Of a stretch of 64,000 nt of DNA, positions 8,060 to 19,172 are shown one piece after another. The notes beneath the pieces are model-generated. The model was not told where the DNA came from and did no database searches. It was given only the letters and a program-made list of their open reading frames with translations. The position numbers and the translations under genes are program-made. Origin of the DNA: Mesorhizobium jarvisii (GTDB lineage Bacteria; Pseudomonadota; Alphaproteobacteria; Rhizobiales; Rhizobiaceae); contig NZ_QZXA01000005.1 of assembly GCF_003601985.1 (NCBI RefSeq), forward strand, positions 426,906 through 490,905. Reading direction: 5' to 3'. Within the stretch, counting starts at the first letter, position 1. Every line of letters begins with the position of its first letter.

Positions 8060-10738
8060 ATGGAGATCGACGCAGCACGCGAGGTGAGGACCACCTGCCC
8101 CTATTGCGGGGTGGGCTGCGGCGTGCTGGCGAAGGTCGCCGCGGACGGGCAAGTGTCCGTCCGCGGCGACCCCGATCATCCCGCGAATTTCGGCCGGCTC
8201 TGCTCCAAGGGCTCGGCACTGGCCGAGACCATCGGCCTCGACGGCAGGCTGCTTCATCCCGAAATCCACGGCCGCCGGACAGGCTGGAACGAGGCGCTCG
8301 ACCACGTCGCTTCGACCTTCTCGCAAACCATCGCCGAGCACGGACCGGATGCGGTCGCCTTCTATGTCTCGGGTCAGCTGCTGACCGAGGATTACTACCT
8401 CGCCAACAAGCTGATGAAGGGTTTCGTCGGCTCGGCAAACATCGACACCAATTCGCGGCTGTGCATGGCCTCGTCCGTCGCCGGCCACCGCCGCGCCTTC
8501 GGCTCCGACACGGTGCCGGGAACCTATGAGGATCTGGAACGCGCCGACCTCATCGTGCTGGTCGGCTCCAACCTCGCCTGGTGCCACCCCGTGCTCTACC
8601 AGCGCATCGCCGCTGCCCGAGAAAAGCGGCCGGAGATGAAGATCGTGCTGGTCGATCCGCGCCGCACCATGACATCTGATATCGCCGACATGCATTTGGC
8701 GATCGCGCCCGATGGCGATGTCGCTCTGTTCACCGGCCTGCTCGCCTGGCTCGGCCAGCACAATGCACTCGACCGCGCCTATATCACGGCGCACACGACC
8801 GGCTTCGGGCAAGCTCTTTTCGCCGCATCGGCGCTCGATCTCACCAGTGTTGCCACAGCAACAGGCCTGAGCGAAGACGAACTTGGCCGTTTCTACAGCC
8901 TGTTCGCCGCGACCGCGAAGACGGTGACCGTCTACAGCCAGGGCGTGAACCAGTCGTCGTCCGGCACCGACAAGGTCAACGCCATCATCAACTGCCATCT
9001 CGCCACCGGCCGCATAGGCAAACCGGGAGCCGGCCCGTTCTCGGTGACCGGCCAGCCCAACGCCATGGGCGGCCGCGAGGTCGGTGGCATGGCCAACATG
9101 CTCGCCGCCCATATGGAGATCGAAAATCCCGAACACCGCGACCGCGTCCAGCGCTTCTGGAATGCGCCCGGCATCGCGCAAAAGCCCGGGCTGAAGGCCG
9201 TCGAGATGTTTCAGGGCGTGGCCGACGGGCGCATCAAGGCGCTGTGGGTCATGGCCACCAACCCGGTCGATTCGATGCCGGACGCGGACGCCGTCGAAGC
9301 AGCAATCAAGGCTTGCCCGTTCGTCGTGGTTTCGGATGTCCTGGCCAGCACCGACACAGTGCGTCACGCCCATGTCCGGCTGCCCGCCGCCGCCTGGGGC
9401 GAAAAGGACGGCACCGTCACCAACTCCGAGCGCCGCATCTCGCGCCAGCGGTCGTTTCTGTCGGCGCCCGGCGAGCCGAGGCCCGACTGGTGGATCATCG
9501 CGGAGGTGGCGCGGCGGATGGGTTTTGGCGAGGCGTTCGCGCACGAGACGCCGGCGGAGATCTTTGGCGAGCACGCCGCGCTGTCGGGGTTCGAGAATGA
9601 TGGTGGGCGGGACTTCGATATTGGGGCTTATGCCGGAATTGATGCTGAGGGCTATGCAAGGCTGGCGCCGTTCCAATGGCCAGCGCCGAGCCCAGGAGGC
9701 GGCACGACAGAGCAGCACCCCACCCGTTTCTTCGCCAACGGCCATTTCTACACAGCCGACCGCAAAGCCCGCTTCATCGCCATCCGTCCCACCACGGAAA
9801 CCCGCACCACCCCCGACTTCCCGCTCATCCTCAACACCGGCCGCATCCGCGACCATTGGCACACGATGACGCGCACCGGCAAAAGCCCGCGCCTGTCCCA
9901 GCACATCGCCGAGCCCTTTGTCGAAATCCATCCCCTGGACGCGCAGCACCACGGCATCGGCGACGCCGACATCGTGCGTATCTCCAGCCCGCGCGGCGAC
10001 GTGCTGGTCCGCGCCCTGATCACGCCACGCCAGCGCCAAGGCAGCGTCTTCGCGCCGATGCACTGGACCGATCAGTTCGCGGCAAAAGGCCGGCTCGACG
10101 CATTGACCGCACCGCTCATCGATCCGGTCTCAGGCCAGCCGGCCCTGAAACATGTCGCGGCCCGCATCGAGAAATTTGCCGCAAAGGCCTTTGCGTTCGC
10201 CGTGATGCGCCGCCGTCCCGAGGCGATTGCCGCTGACTACTGGGCGGTTGCCAGGTGCCGGGGCGGATGGCGGGTTGAACTTGCCTTTGCCAACGACGAC
10301 GCCGACTGGACAGCCTTCGCCGGCTCGCTCTTCGAGGCCCCCTCGGCCGAAATGCTCGCCTATCACGACCGCGACGCCGGCCAGCACCGCATCGCCGCCT
10401 TCGACGGTGAGCACCTCACGGGTGCTTTGTTCGTCGCCCGGGGCCCGGTCGCGGTATCGCGCGGCTGGGCGGCCGAACAGCTCGAAGAGGTCCACGCCAG
10501 CCAGCGCGAGCGCTTCAGGATCGTCGCCGGTCGTGCCGGTGCCGAACGGCCGGACGCGGGCGCGACCGTCTGCTCCTGTTTCAGCGTCGGAGCCAACCAG
10601 ATCGTGGCGGCAGTGGCAGCCGGCTGCACCACCGTCGAAGCCATCGGCGGCGCGCTGAAGGCCGGCACCAATTGCGGCTCCTGCAGGTCGGAGATCCGCG
10701 CCCTCATCCAGGCGAGCCGCATTCAAGCGGCCGAGTGA
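8060..10738 (+). CDS. nasA: Assimilatory nitrate reductase catalytic subunit NasA
   Basis: 892-aa molybdopterin enzyme that reduces nitrate to nitrite in the cytoplasm. An N-terminal [4Fe-4S] site uses C13, C16, C20 and C48 (CPYCGVGCG...LCSKG). The large bis-MGD oxidoreductase core follows, with the dinucleotide-binding domain near 600-720. A C-terminal BFD-like [2Fe-2S] module comes last (CSCFSVGANQI...TNCGSC, about 838-885), as in other alpha- and gammaproteobacterial NasA. There is no signal peptide, as expected for the assimilatory type. It is the last gene of the operon; no clear terminator with a U-tract is seen in the 115 bp that follow. Confidence 0.96.
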   Translation: MEIDAAREVRTTCPYCGVGCGVLAKVAADGQVSVRGDPDHPANFGRLCSKGSALAETIGLDGRLLHPEIHGRRTGWNEALDHVASTFSQTIAEHGPDAVAFYVSGQLLTEDYYLANKLMKGFVGSANIDTNSRLCMASSVAGHRRAFGSDTVPGTYEDLERADLIVLVGSNLAWCHPVLYQRIAAAREKRPEMKIVLVDPRRTMTSDIADMHLAIAPDGDVALFTGLLAWLGQHNALDRAYITAHTTGFGQALFAASALDLTSVATATGLSEDELGRFYSLFAATAKTVTVYSQGVNQSSSGTDKVNAIINCHLATGRIGKPGAGPFSVTGQPNAMGGREVGGMANMLAAHMEIENPEHRDRVQRFWNAPGIAQKPGLKAVEMFQGVADGRIKALWVMATNPVDSMPDADAVEAAIKACPFVVVSDVLASTDTVRHAHVRLPAAAWGEKDGTVTNSERRISRQRSFLSAPGEPRPDWWIIAEVARRMGFGEAFAHETPAEIFGEHAALSGFENDGGRDFDIGAYAGIDAEGYARLAPFQWPAPSPGGGTTEQHPTRFFANGHFYTADRKARFIAIRPTTETRTTPDFPLILNTGRIRDHWHTMTRTGKSPRLSQHIAEPFVEIHPLDAQHHGIGDADIVRISSPRGDVLVRALITPRQRQGSVFAPMHWTDQFAAKGRLDALTAPLIDPVSGQPALKHVAARIEKFAAKAFAFAVMRRRPEAIAADYWAVARCRGGWRVELAFANDDADWTAFAGSLFEAPSAEMLAYHDRDAGQHRIAAFDGEHLTGALFVARGPVAVSRGWAAEQLEEVHASQRERFRIVAGRAGAERPDAGATVCSCFSVGANQIVAAVAAGCTTVEAIGGALKAGTNCGSCRSEIRALIQASRIQAAE

Positions 10739-10853
10739 GCCGCAATCCCGTGTGATTGAGCGGTCCGCGAGGCCGCGCCAAACCTGTCCAACTGTTAATT
10801 CGACTTCGTCAGGCTTCGGCCATATTGGTGGATGGGGGTGAAAGAATGCCGCC

Positions 10854-12230
10854 ATGGACCAGCAATTGGAAATGCCCCTGCAGACGACCGTCGCGCCACG
10901 CCGATCGCGTCGCTGGATCCCGTGGCTGATCTTCATTGCCATTGTCGCCGCAACCGCCGCCTATCTCTATCAGCGTCCGCATGTCGAGGCGAGGCAACCC
11001 GGCGGCAGACGAGGCGCGCAGCCGACGACGATCGGCTCCGCCGCCGTCGAAAAGGGCACGATAGACGTCACCCTCAATGCGCTCGGCACGGTGACCTCGC
11101 TCTCCACCGTCACCGTCAAGCCGCAGGTCACCGGCCCGCTCATCCAGGTGAATTTCAAGGAGGGCCAGGACGTCAAGAAGGGCGACCTGCTGGCCGAGAT
11201 CGATCCCCGCCCCTATCAGGCGGCGCTCGCCCAGGCCCAGGGCCAGGTGGTGCGCGACCAGGCCATGCTCAGGGATGCCCAGCTCGACCTCGTCCGCGAC
11301 CAGAAACTGGTGGCGCAGGGGACGGCGACACCGCAGACCCTCGACGCGCAGGTCGCCCTTGTCGCGCAGGACCAGGGTTCCGTCCAGGTCGACCAGGCGA
11401 TGATACAGACCGCCACCCTCAATCTGGATTATTGCCGCATCCTGGCTCCCGTCGACGGACGGGCAGGGCTGCGCCAGGTCGATCAGGGCAACTACGTCAC
11501 CCCTGGCGATGCCAACGGCATCGTCATCATCACGCAAGTCCAGCCGATCAGTGTGTTGTTCACCGTGCCCGAGGATGAATTGCCCGCGATCGCGCAGCGC
11601 ATGCAGCAGGGAGCCACTTTGCCCACATCGGCTTTCGACCGCGCCGGAGCCAAGAAGCTCGCCGACGGCCAGCTCGAAACCTTCGACAGCCAGATAGACC
11701 CGAGCACCGGCACCATCAAGCTGCGGGCGGGCTTCGCCAACGAGACGCGCGTCCTCTACCCGAACCAGTTCGTCAACGTCGCGCTTCTCGTCGACGAGCA
11801 CAAGGACGTGGCGATCGCCCCGATCGCGGCGATCCAGCGCGGCTTGCCCGGCACCTTCGTCTATCTGGTTAACCCCGACAGCACGGTCGCCGTGCGCAAG
11901 GTCACGCTTGGCGTCACCAATGGCGAACACGTCGAGATCCTCGCCGGCCTGAACCCCGGCGACCGTGTCGTCGTCGACGGCGCCGACAAGCTCCGCGACG
12001 GCGCCCATGTCAACCTTCAGCAGGATGCGCCGGCCCCGGCACAGCCCTCGGCACCGGTCTCGGCGCAGTCACCTCCGGCATCGGCTGCCACGCCCGCCGG
12101 GACAGCGCCTCAGTCACAGGCGTCGGCGCCGGACCAGCCCGCATCGGATGCGCCAAAGCCGGATGACACGGGCAAGCGCAAGGGCCAGGGCCGCAAGCAT
12201 CGTCACGCGGAGTCCGGGCAGCAGCAATGA
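10854..12230 (+). CDS. mdtA: RND efflux periplasmic adaptor (MdtA-like)
   Basis: 458-aa membrane-fusion protein. An N-terminal membrane anchor ([19 protein letters not shown], about 21-39) is followed by split biotinyl-lipoyl halves around an alpha-helical hairpin (about 85-190), a beta-barrel domain and the membrane-proximal domain. The last 65 residues are rich in Pro, Ala, Ser and Gln with a basic end, probably disordered. The stop overlaps the start of the pump gene by 4 nt. MdtABC-type systems export drugs, bile-salt-like compounds or siderophores; the substrate here is unknown. An ATG at 10846 is out of frame. Confidence 0.9.
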   Translation: MDQQLEMPLQTTVAPRRSRRWIPWLIFIAIVAATAAYLYQRPHVEARQPGGRRGAQPTTIGSAAVEKGTIDVTLNALGTVTSLSTVTVKPQVTGPLIQVNFKEGQDVKKGDLLAEIDPRPYQAALAQAQGQVVRDQAMLRDAQLDLVRDQKLVAQGTATPQTLDAQVALVAQDQGSVQVDQAMIQTATLNLDYCRILAPVDGRAGLRQVDQGNYVTPGDANGIVIITQVQPISVLFTVPEDELPAIAQRMQQGATLPTSAFDRAGAKKLADGQLETFDSQIDPSTGTIKLRAGFANETRVLYPNQFVNVALLVDEHKDVAIAPIAAIQRGLPGTFVYLVNPDSTVAVRKVTLGVTNGEHVEILAGLNPGDRVVVDGADKLRDGAHVNLQQDAPAPAQPSAPVSAQSPPASAATPAGTAPQSQASAPDQPASDAPKPDDTGKRKGQGRKHRHAESGQQQ

Positions 12231-14834
12231 GCCCGTCGCGCGCCTTCATCCTGCGGCCGGTGGCGACATCGCTGTTCATGGTCGCCATCATGCTGTCGGG
12301 CCTGCTGGCCTATCGCTATCTGCCCGTCTCGGCCCTGCCCGAGGTCGACTACCCCACCATCCAGGTGCAGACCTTCTATCCCGGCGCCAGCCCTGACGTC
12401 ATGACGTCCTCGGTCACGGCACCGCTGGAAGTCCAGCTCGGCCAGATCGCCAACCTCAACCAGATGAACTCCGTCAGTTCGGCCGGATCCTCGGTCATCA
12501 CGCTGCAGTTCAGCCTGGCGATATCGCTCGATGTCGCCGAGCAGGAGGTTCAGGCGGCCATAAACGCGGCCGGTAATCTTTTGCCGGCAGACCTGCCGGC
12601 GCCGCCCATCTACGCCAAGGTCAATCCGGCCGACGCGCCGGTGCTCACCCTCGGCCTGACCTCGGCCACCATGCCGCTGCGCGACGTGCAGCAGCTTGCC
12701 GACACCAGGCTGGCGCAGAAGATATCGCAGCTGCCGGGCGTCGGCCTGGTCAGCCTCAGCGGCGGCCAGCGGCCGGCGGTGCGTGTCCAGGCCGATCCGC
12801 GCAAGCTCGCCGCCTATGGCCTCAACCTCGACGATTTGCGCACCACTTTGGGCAGCGCCAACGTCAACACGCCGAAGGGCAATTTCGACGGGCCGTCGCG
12901 CGCCTACACCATCAATGCCAACGACCAGCTGAAGAGCGCCGACGAATACCGTTCGCTGATCGTCGCCTACAAGGACGGCGCACCGGTGCGGCTAAGCGAT
13001 GTGGCCGACGTGGTCGACGCCACCGAGAACAACCGACTTGCCGCCTGGATGAACAGCACGCCGGCGATCATCCTCAACATCCAGCGCCAGCCCGGCGCCA
13101 ATGTCATCGACGTGGTCGACCGCATCAAGGCGCTGCTGCCGCAGCTCCAGGCCTCGCTGCCGAACGCCGTCGACGTGAAGGTGCTGACCGACCGCACCAC
13201 GACCATCCGCGCCTCCGTGCGCGACGTCGAATACGAGCTGACGCTCTCGATCATCCTCGTCGTGCTGGTCATTTTCGTCTTCCTGCGCAGCGCGCGCGCC
13301 ACGCTGATCCCGAGCCTGTCGGTTCCCCTGTCGTTGGTCGGCACACTGGGCGTCATGTACCTGTTCGGCTTCAGCCTCGACAATCTTTCGCTGATGGCGC
13401 TGACCATCGCCACCGGCTTCGTCGTCGACGACGCCATCGTCGTCATCGAGAACGTCGCCCGCTATGTCGAGGAGGGCGCTACGCCGCTGCAGGCGGCGCT
13501 GAAAGGGTCGCAGCAGATCGGCTTCACCATCATCTCGCTGACCGTTTCGCTGATCGCGGTGCTGATCCCGCTTCTGTTCATGGGCGATGTCGTCGGCCGG
13601 CTGTTTCGCGAATTCTCCATCACGCTTGCCACCACCATCCTGATCTCGGCGGTGGTGTCGCTGACACTGGTGCCGATGGCCTGCGCCAAGCTGCTCAAAC
13701 CGGTGGCGGCGGTGCGCGAAAACGCCCTGCAGCGCGCCAGCCGCGACTTCTTCGACTGGGTGATCCGCGGCTACGGCCGGGCGCTGACCTGGGTACTCGA
13801 CCGGCAGACGCTGATGCTCGTGGTGGCGGCGGCCACCCTGGTGCTGACGGCGGCCCTCTACGTGGTCATCCCCAAGGGGTTCTTCCCCGTGCAGGACACC
13901 GGCGTCATCCAGGCCATATCAGAGGCGCCACAGTCGATCTCCTATGCCGCCATGGCCGACCGGCAGCAGCAGCTGGCCGCCATCATCCTTAGGGATCCCG
14001 ATGTCGACAGCCTATCGTCCTTCATCGGCGTCGACGGCACCAACACGACGATGAATGTCGGCCGCATCCTGATCAACCTCAAGCCGCATGAAGCGCGCAC
14101 CGCTGATATCACGCAGGTCATCGCGCGGCTGAAACAGGAAGCCGGCGCCGTGCCCGGTGTCATGCTCTATATGCAGCCGGTTCAGGACCTGACCATCGAC
14201 GGCCAGGTCAGCCGCACCCAGTACCAATTCGTGCTCCAGGACGCCAATGCCGATGAGCTGGGAGAATGGACGCCGAAGCTGCTTGCCAGGCTGAACACGC
14301 TGCCGCAGCTCGCCGACGTCGCCAGCGACCTATCGAACAGCGGCCTTGCCGTCTTTGTCGATATCGACCGCGACCAGGCCGCGCGCTTCGGCATCACGCC
14401 GGCGACCGTCGACAATGCGCTCTACGATGCTTTCGGCCAGCGTATGGTGTCGACCATCTACACCACGTCAAGCCAGTCCCGGGTCATTCTCGAGGCCGCC
14501 CCTTCAGAGCAGGATTCGCTCAAGGCGCTCTCTTCCGTCTACCTGCCCTCCTCGACTGGCGGCGCCCCGGTGCCGCTATCGGTGGTGGCAGCCACCCATA
14601 TCGCCACCACGCTTGCCGCTTATGCTCGGCACCGGCGTCGGCTCGGAACTGCGCCATCCCCTGGGCGTCTCCATCGTCGGCGGCCTGCTGCTCAGCCAGT
14701 TGCTGACGCTGTTCACCACGCCGGTGATCTATCTCTGGTTTGATCGTCTCTCGGCTCGTCTCAGAGGCATCGAACCCAACCTTGCCCGTGCCCCCAATCT
14801 TCCTCGCACCAATGGTGCGGACGCCGGGCCATGA
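12227..14834 (+). pseudogene. mdtB: RND efflux pump subunit (MdtB-like) with internal deletion and frameshift
   Basis: The first ~790 residues are a normal RND inner-membrane transporter, with the TM4 acidic pair in [13 protein letters not shown]. After [16 protein letters not shown] the family sequence stops. The C-terminal piece, [18 protein letters not shown] and on, resumes about 20 nt later in another frame and ends at 14834, where its stop overlaps the next gene by 4 nt in the usual coupled way. Against the intact paralogue at 14831-18115, roughly 175-180 residues (~530 bp) are missing, covering much of the second periplasmic loop and TM8 to TM11. As read, translation ends at 14743 after 838 aa instead of about 1,040. 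The product is very unlikely to pump. Confidence 0.85.
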
Positions 14835-17800
14835 ACCTGTCGGTTCCCTTCATTCGGCGGCCGGTGGCGACGACGCTGCTGACTTTCGGCCTGCTGGCGG
14901 CCGGGCTGGTGGCGTTTCCGCAATTGCCGGTGGCGCCGCTGCCGGCGGTCGACTACCCCGTCATCTCGGTGACGGCCTCGCTGCCCGGCGCCAGCCCCCA
15001 GGTGGTGGCCAACACCGTCGCCAGCCCACTCGAGCGGCATCTCGGCGAAATCGCCGACGTCAACGAAATGACCTCGTCGAGCAGCGTCGGCAGCGCGCGC
15101 ATCACCTTGCAGTTCGGGCTGGACCGCGACATTGACGGCGCCGCGCGTGACGTCCAGGCGGCGATCAACGCCGCGCGCGCCGACCTGCCGTCCAGCCTGC
15201 GTTCCAACCCGACCTATCGCAAGGTCAATCCCGCCGACGCCCCGATCCTCGTCCTGTCGATGACATCGGACACTCTGTCCAAGGGTCAGCTCTTCGATGC
15301 CGCCAGCACCGTGCTGGCGCAGAAACTCTCGCAGGTCGACGGCATCGGCGAGGTGTCGGTCGGCGGCAGCTCGCTGCCGGCGGTGCGCGTCGAGCTCAAC
15401 CCGCAGGTGCTCTACGATTACGGCATCGGGCTGGAGGATGTGCGCGCCGCACTCGCCTCGGCCAACGCCCACAGCCCCAAGGGCGCCGTCGATGTCGGCG
15501 GCCGGCGCTACCAGATCTACGCCAATGACCAGGCCAACCAGGCCGAAGCCTACCGTTCCCTCATCGTCGCTTACCGCAATGGCGCGCCGGTCAGGCTTTC
15601 CGACGTCGGCCAGGTCAATGATTCCGTCGAGAACATTCGCAATGCCGGTCTTGCCAACGGCAAGCCGGGCGTGCTGATCATCCTCAACCGCTCGCCCAAC
15701 GCCAACATCATCGCGACGGTGGACCGGGTAAAGGCGTTGCTGCCGGCGCTGCGCGCCTCGATCTCGCCGGCCATCGACCTGTCGCTGGCGGTCGATCGCT
15801 CGACAACCATCCGCGCTTCGCTGAGCGAGGTCGCGCAGACGCTGATGATCGCCATCGGCCTGGTGATCCTCGTCGTCTTCGCCTTCCTGCGCGACGTGCG
15901 TTCGGCGCTGGTGCCGATCGTGGCCGTGCCGGTGTCCCTCGTCGGTACACTGGGTGTCATGTATCTGCTCGGCTTCAGCATCGACAATCTGTCGCTGATG
16001 GCGATGACGGTGGCCACCGGCTTCGTCGTCGACGACGCCATCGTCGTGCTGGAGAACATCGCCCGCCACACCGCTTCCGGCATGGGCCGCATGGAAGCAG
16101 CGATCAAGGGCTCCCAGGAGGTCGGCTTCACCGTGCTGTCGATGAGCCTGTCGCTGATCGCCGTCTTCATCCCGATCCTGCTGATGGGCGGCATCGTCGG
16201 CCGGCTGTTCCGCGAATTCGCCGTCACGCTGTCGGCGGCGATCCTGGTCTCGCTCGCAATATCGCTCACCACCACGCCGATGATGTGCTCGATCCTGCTG
16301 CGCCCCGAGGGAGAACGCGAACACGGCCGGCTCTACCGCTTCAGCGAGCGCATCTTCGAGGCCATGCTGAGCTTCTATCGCCGGTCGTTGTCCTGGGCAC
16401 TCGACAATCCGCTGCTGATCATGGCGGTGCTCGCGGCCACACTGTGCCTGAATGGCTATCTCTATGTCACCATTCCCAAGGGCTTCTTCCCGCAGCAGGA
16501 CACCGGACGGCTGACCGGCTCGATCCAGGCCGACCAGGCGACCTCCTTCCAGTCGATGTCGCAAAAGCTCAGCCAGTTCGCCGGCATCGTCAGCAAGGAT
16601 CCGGCGGTCGACGCCGCGGTCGGCTTCACCGGCGGCGGTCAGACCAATTCCGGCTTCATGTTCGTGTCGCTGAAGCCGTTGGCCGAGCGCAAGATCTCGG
16701 CCGACCAGGTCATCGCCCGGCTGCGGCCCAAACTGGCTGGTGTGCCTGGCGCCACGCTTTTCCTGCAGGCGGTGCAGGATATACGCGTCGGCGGGCGGCA
16801 ATCGAACGCGCAGTACCAGTACACCTTGCAAGGCGACAGTTTCGATGAGCTGGCGGAATGGGCGCCGAAGCTCGCCGCCGCGCTGCAGACGGAACCCAGG
16901 CTCACCGACGTCAACTCCGACCAGCAGAACAAGGGCCTGGAAGCCGACGTCACCATCGACCGCGACACGGCAAAGCGCCTCGGCATATCGGCCAGCGAGA
17001 TCGACAACACGCTCTACGACGCCTTCGGCCAGCGCCAGGTGTCCACCATCTATGTCCAGCGCAACCAGTACCACGTGATCATGGAAGTGGCGCCGCAATA
17101 CTGGCAAAACCCGGATGCGCTGAAAAAAGTCTATGTCAGCACATCGGGCGGTTCGGTTGGAGGATCGCAGGCGAGCAATGCGGTTGCCGGCACATTCGTC
17201 GCACCAGGCCGGTCCACCAGCGCCCAGACGGTCGCCGCCGACGCGGCGCGCAACCAGGCCAACAATTCCATCACAAGCACCGGCAGGACGGCCGCCTCGA
17301 CCGGCTCGGCGGTCAGCACCGGAGCCGAGATCATGGTGCCGCTGTCGGCCGTCGCGCATTATGGCCCCGGCAGCACGCCGCTGTCGGTCAACCACCAGGG
17401 CCTCTTCGTCGCCACCACCCTGTCGTTCAACCTGGCGCCGGGCGTCGCGCTCAGCGAAGGCGTCGCGGCCATCAACGCGGCGGCCGACCGCATCGGCATG
17501 CCGGCCACCATCCATGGCAGTTTCCAGGGCACGGCGCGCGTCTTCCAGGACTCCCTCTCCGACCAGCCGCTGCTGATCCTCGCCGCGCTGATCGCCGTCT
17601 ATGTCGTGCTCGGCATTCTCTACGAAAGCTACGCGCACCCGCTGACCATTCTGTCGACCTTGCCCTCGGCCGGCGTCGGCGCCTTGCTGGCGCTGACCCT
17701 GTTCAAAATCGAGTTCTCGATCATGGCGCTGATCGGCATCATCCTCTTGATCGGCATCGTCAAGAAGAACGCGATCATGATGATCGACTTCGCACTGGCC

Positions 17801-18115
17801 GCGGAGCGCAACGAGAACAAATCGGCGCATGACGCCATCTACCAGGCATGCCTGCTGCGCTTCCGCCCGATCATGATGACGACCATGGCAGCACTGTTCG
17901 GCGCCGTGCCGCTGGCGATCGGCCTTGGCGAGGGCGCGGAACTGCGCCAGCCGCTCGGCATCGCCATCGTCGGCGGCCTGATCCTGAGCCAGATCCTGAC
18001 CCTCTACACGACGCCGGTCATCTACATCTATATCGACCGTTTTGGTCGCTGGTGCCGGCGATTGCCGTCGCGGACCCGGTACTCCTGGCAGGCAGGCATA
18101 CAACCGGGAGAGTGA
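14831..18115 (+). CDS. mdtC: RND efflux pump subunit (MdtC-like)
   Basis: 1,094-aa proton-driven RND transporter with twelve expected transmembrane helices, two large periplasmic loops and the conserved TM4 motif [13 protein letters not shown]. It is about 50 residues longer than typical MdtC; the extra length is a Ser/Thr/Ala/Gly-rich insert near residues 770-835 (around [17 protein letters not shown]) in the second periplasmic domain. MdtB and MdtC normally form a mixed trimer, so the defect in the gene before it may force a homotrimer or inactivity. No TolC-type gene follows. Confidence 0.92.
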   Translation: MNLSVPFIRRPVATTLLTFGLLAAGLVAFPQLPVAPLPAVDYPVISVTASLPGASPQVVANTVASPLERHLGEIADVNEMTSSSSVGSARITLQFGLDRDIDGAARDVQAAINAARADLPSSLRSNPTYRKVNPADAPILVLSMTSDTLSKGQLFDAASTVLAQKLSQVDGIGEVSVGGSSLPAVRVELNPQVLYDYGIGLEDVRAALASANAHSPKGAVDVGGRRYQIYANDQANQAEAYRSLIVAYRNGAPVRLSDVGQVNDSVENIRNAGLANGKPGVLIILNRSPNANIIATVDRVKALLPALRASISPAIDLSLAVDRSTTIRASLSEVAQTLMIAIGLVILVVFAFLRDVRSALVPIVAVPVSLVGTLGVMYLLGFSIDNLSLMAMTVATGFVVDDAIVVLENIARHTASGMGRMEAAIKGSQEVGFTVLSMSLSLIAVFIPILLMGGIVGRLFREFAVTLSAAILVSLAISLTTTPMMCSILLRPEGEREHGRLYRFSERIFEAMLSFYRRSLSWALDNPLLIMAVLAATLCLNGYLYVTIPKGFFPQQDTGRLTGSIQADQATSFQSMSQKLSQFAGIVSKDPAVDAAVGFTGGGQTNSGFMFVSLKPLAERKISADQVIARLRPKLAGVPGATLFLQAVQDIRVGGRQSNAQYQYTLQGDSFDELAEWAPKLAAALQTEPRLTDVNSDQQNKGLEADVTIDRDTAKRLGISASEIDNTLYDAFGQRQVSTIYVQRNQYHVIMEVAPQYWQNPDALKKVYVSTSGGSVGGSQASNAVAGTFVAPGRSTSAQTVAADAARNQANNSITSTGRTAASTGSAVSTGAEIMVPLSAVAHYGPGSTPLSVNHQGLFVATTLSFNLAPGVALSEGVAAINAAADRIGMPATIHGSFQGTARVFQDSLSDQPLLILAALIAVYVVLGILYESYAHPLTILSTLPSAGVGALLALTLFKIEFSIMALIGIILLIGIVKKNAIMMIDFALAAERNENKSAHDAIYQACLLRFRPIMMTTMAALFGAVPLAIGLGEGAELRQPLGIAIVGGLILSQILTLYTTPVIYIYIDRFGRWCRRLPSRTRYSWQAGIQPGE

Positions 18116-18309
18116 GCCGGCTCTCCGCCGATCACAAACTGTCAACTTTGCGTTCCTTGCCGTCCAGCGGTTTGGAACGCCCCTATATCGATGGGTACGG
18201 GCCACGAACCGCCGGCGATGAGAGGATCATCGCGACGCGACGGGAGCAGATTGCCCGCGATCGGAAAGCGATAGCCTTACCGCTTTTCCCGTTGAAGGGA
18301 GGCGCAACC

Positions 18310-18591
18310 ATGCGCAATTTTACACCGAAGGTCATAGCAATCGCATCGCTTCTGGCGGCGGTGCCACTATCGAGCGCCTACGCGGTGCATCGCCATCGGG
18401 TCGAACCGGGCGGCATGTCCGTCGAGGCAAGTGCGGTCCTGGACCAGTTGCAGGGCGTCAGGCAGGGGATCGTCGAGGCCATGGATGCAAGGGCGATCAC
18501 CCCTCAGCAGGAGCACGATCTGATGATGCAGGCCGACAGCATTCACCGCTCGGCCACGGGTGGCGGCGCATATCGAGCTTTGCTCGGCTAG
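18310..18591 (+). CDS. Small exported protein, cut short by an in-frame TAG
   Basis: 93-aa protein with a signal peptide (hydrophobic IAIASLLAAVPLSSAYA, cleavage probably after residue 25). The rest is helical. The start has a strong Shine-Dalgarno, AAGGGAGG. No known family is recognised. The TAG at 18589-18591 is followed in the same frame by 30 more sense codons (IEKLDQQLQVDTSGG..., ending GGYYPNG) and a TGA at 18682-18684. This looks like a natural C-terminus of a 124-residue protein with one codon, for example AAG or CAG, turned into TAG. The product may be truncated or the base may be misread. Confidence 0.6.
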   Translation: MRNFTPKVIAIASLLAAVPLSSAYAVHRHRVEPGGMSVEASAVLDQLQGVRQGIVEAMDARAITPQQEHDLMMQADSIHRSATGGGAYRALLG

Positions 18592-18684
18592 ATAGAGAAG
18601 CTGGACCAGCAACTGCAGGTCGATACGAGCGGCGGCACATACATGGGCGACGGCTCCGATGGCGGCTATTACCCGAATGGCTGA

Positions 18685-19172
18685 CGCGGACCGCTTATGA
18701 TCGCTCGGCGCCCCAGACAGATTTCGGGGACGCCGGTTTTTCACTCGGCCCTCGCACAGTGGTGCAAGCAAGGCGGGAAGCCTACTAGACCGAGGCGATG
18801 GTGCAGATGGAAGCGTCGCCAAGGCCCTGGCAGTGGCGGGAATTGCGATACTCTTTCGATAATCCACTCAGCCACTCGCATTTCGAAGTAGAACGCGGCA
18901 AAGCTTCGCCGCCGCGCGATGTATTATCGCTCGTCAAAACCACGGCTGGTCTGCATTCATGTCCGAAAGGCGTGCGCCCCGCCGCTCGGATGAGACGGAA
19001 ACTATGCCTGGCCTGATGAAGGTCAATTCAACGGGCAGCCGTTCGGCTGTTATCCAAGCCATAACCCGTCACTGTCGATCCATGCCTCGGCTGGCCCTGT
19101 TGTCCGCAAATGGTACGTCTGGACACAGGTGTTGAAGGCTGAAAAATAGAGAACGTAACTTCGCTATCCCAG
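18685..19172. other. Non-coding gap with a possible coding remnant
   Basis: No gene with a start and family match is seen. The frame 18994-19149 (+) is open for 51 codons and has protein-like, aromatic-rich content (DGNYAWPDEGQFNGQPFG near its start, VVRKWYVWTQVLKAEK at its end, then TAG). It is preceded by TGA and lacks a start codon. It may be the tail of a lost gene; there is no other evidence. Confidence 0.3.

Noticed and set aside
10739..10853. Terminator after nasA
   Set aside because: A short GC-rich stem can be drawn near 10760, but no T-run follows.
14729..18205. 1,158-codon open frame on the minus strand opposite the second RND pump gene
   Set aside because: It is Arg/Asp/Gly/His-rich with no family features, the typical antisense shadow of a high-GC gene.
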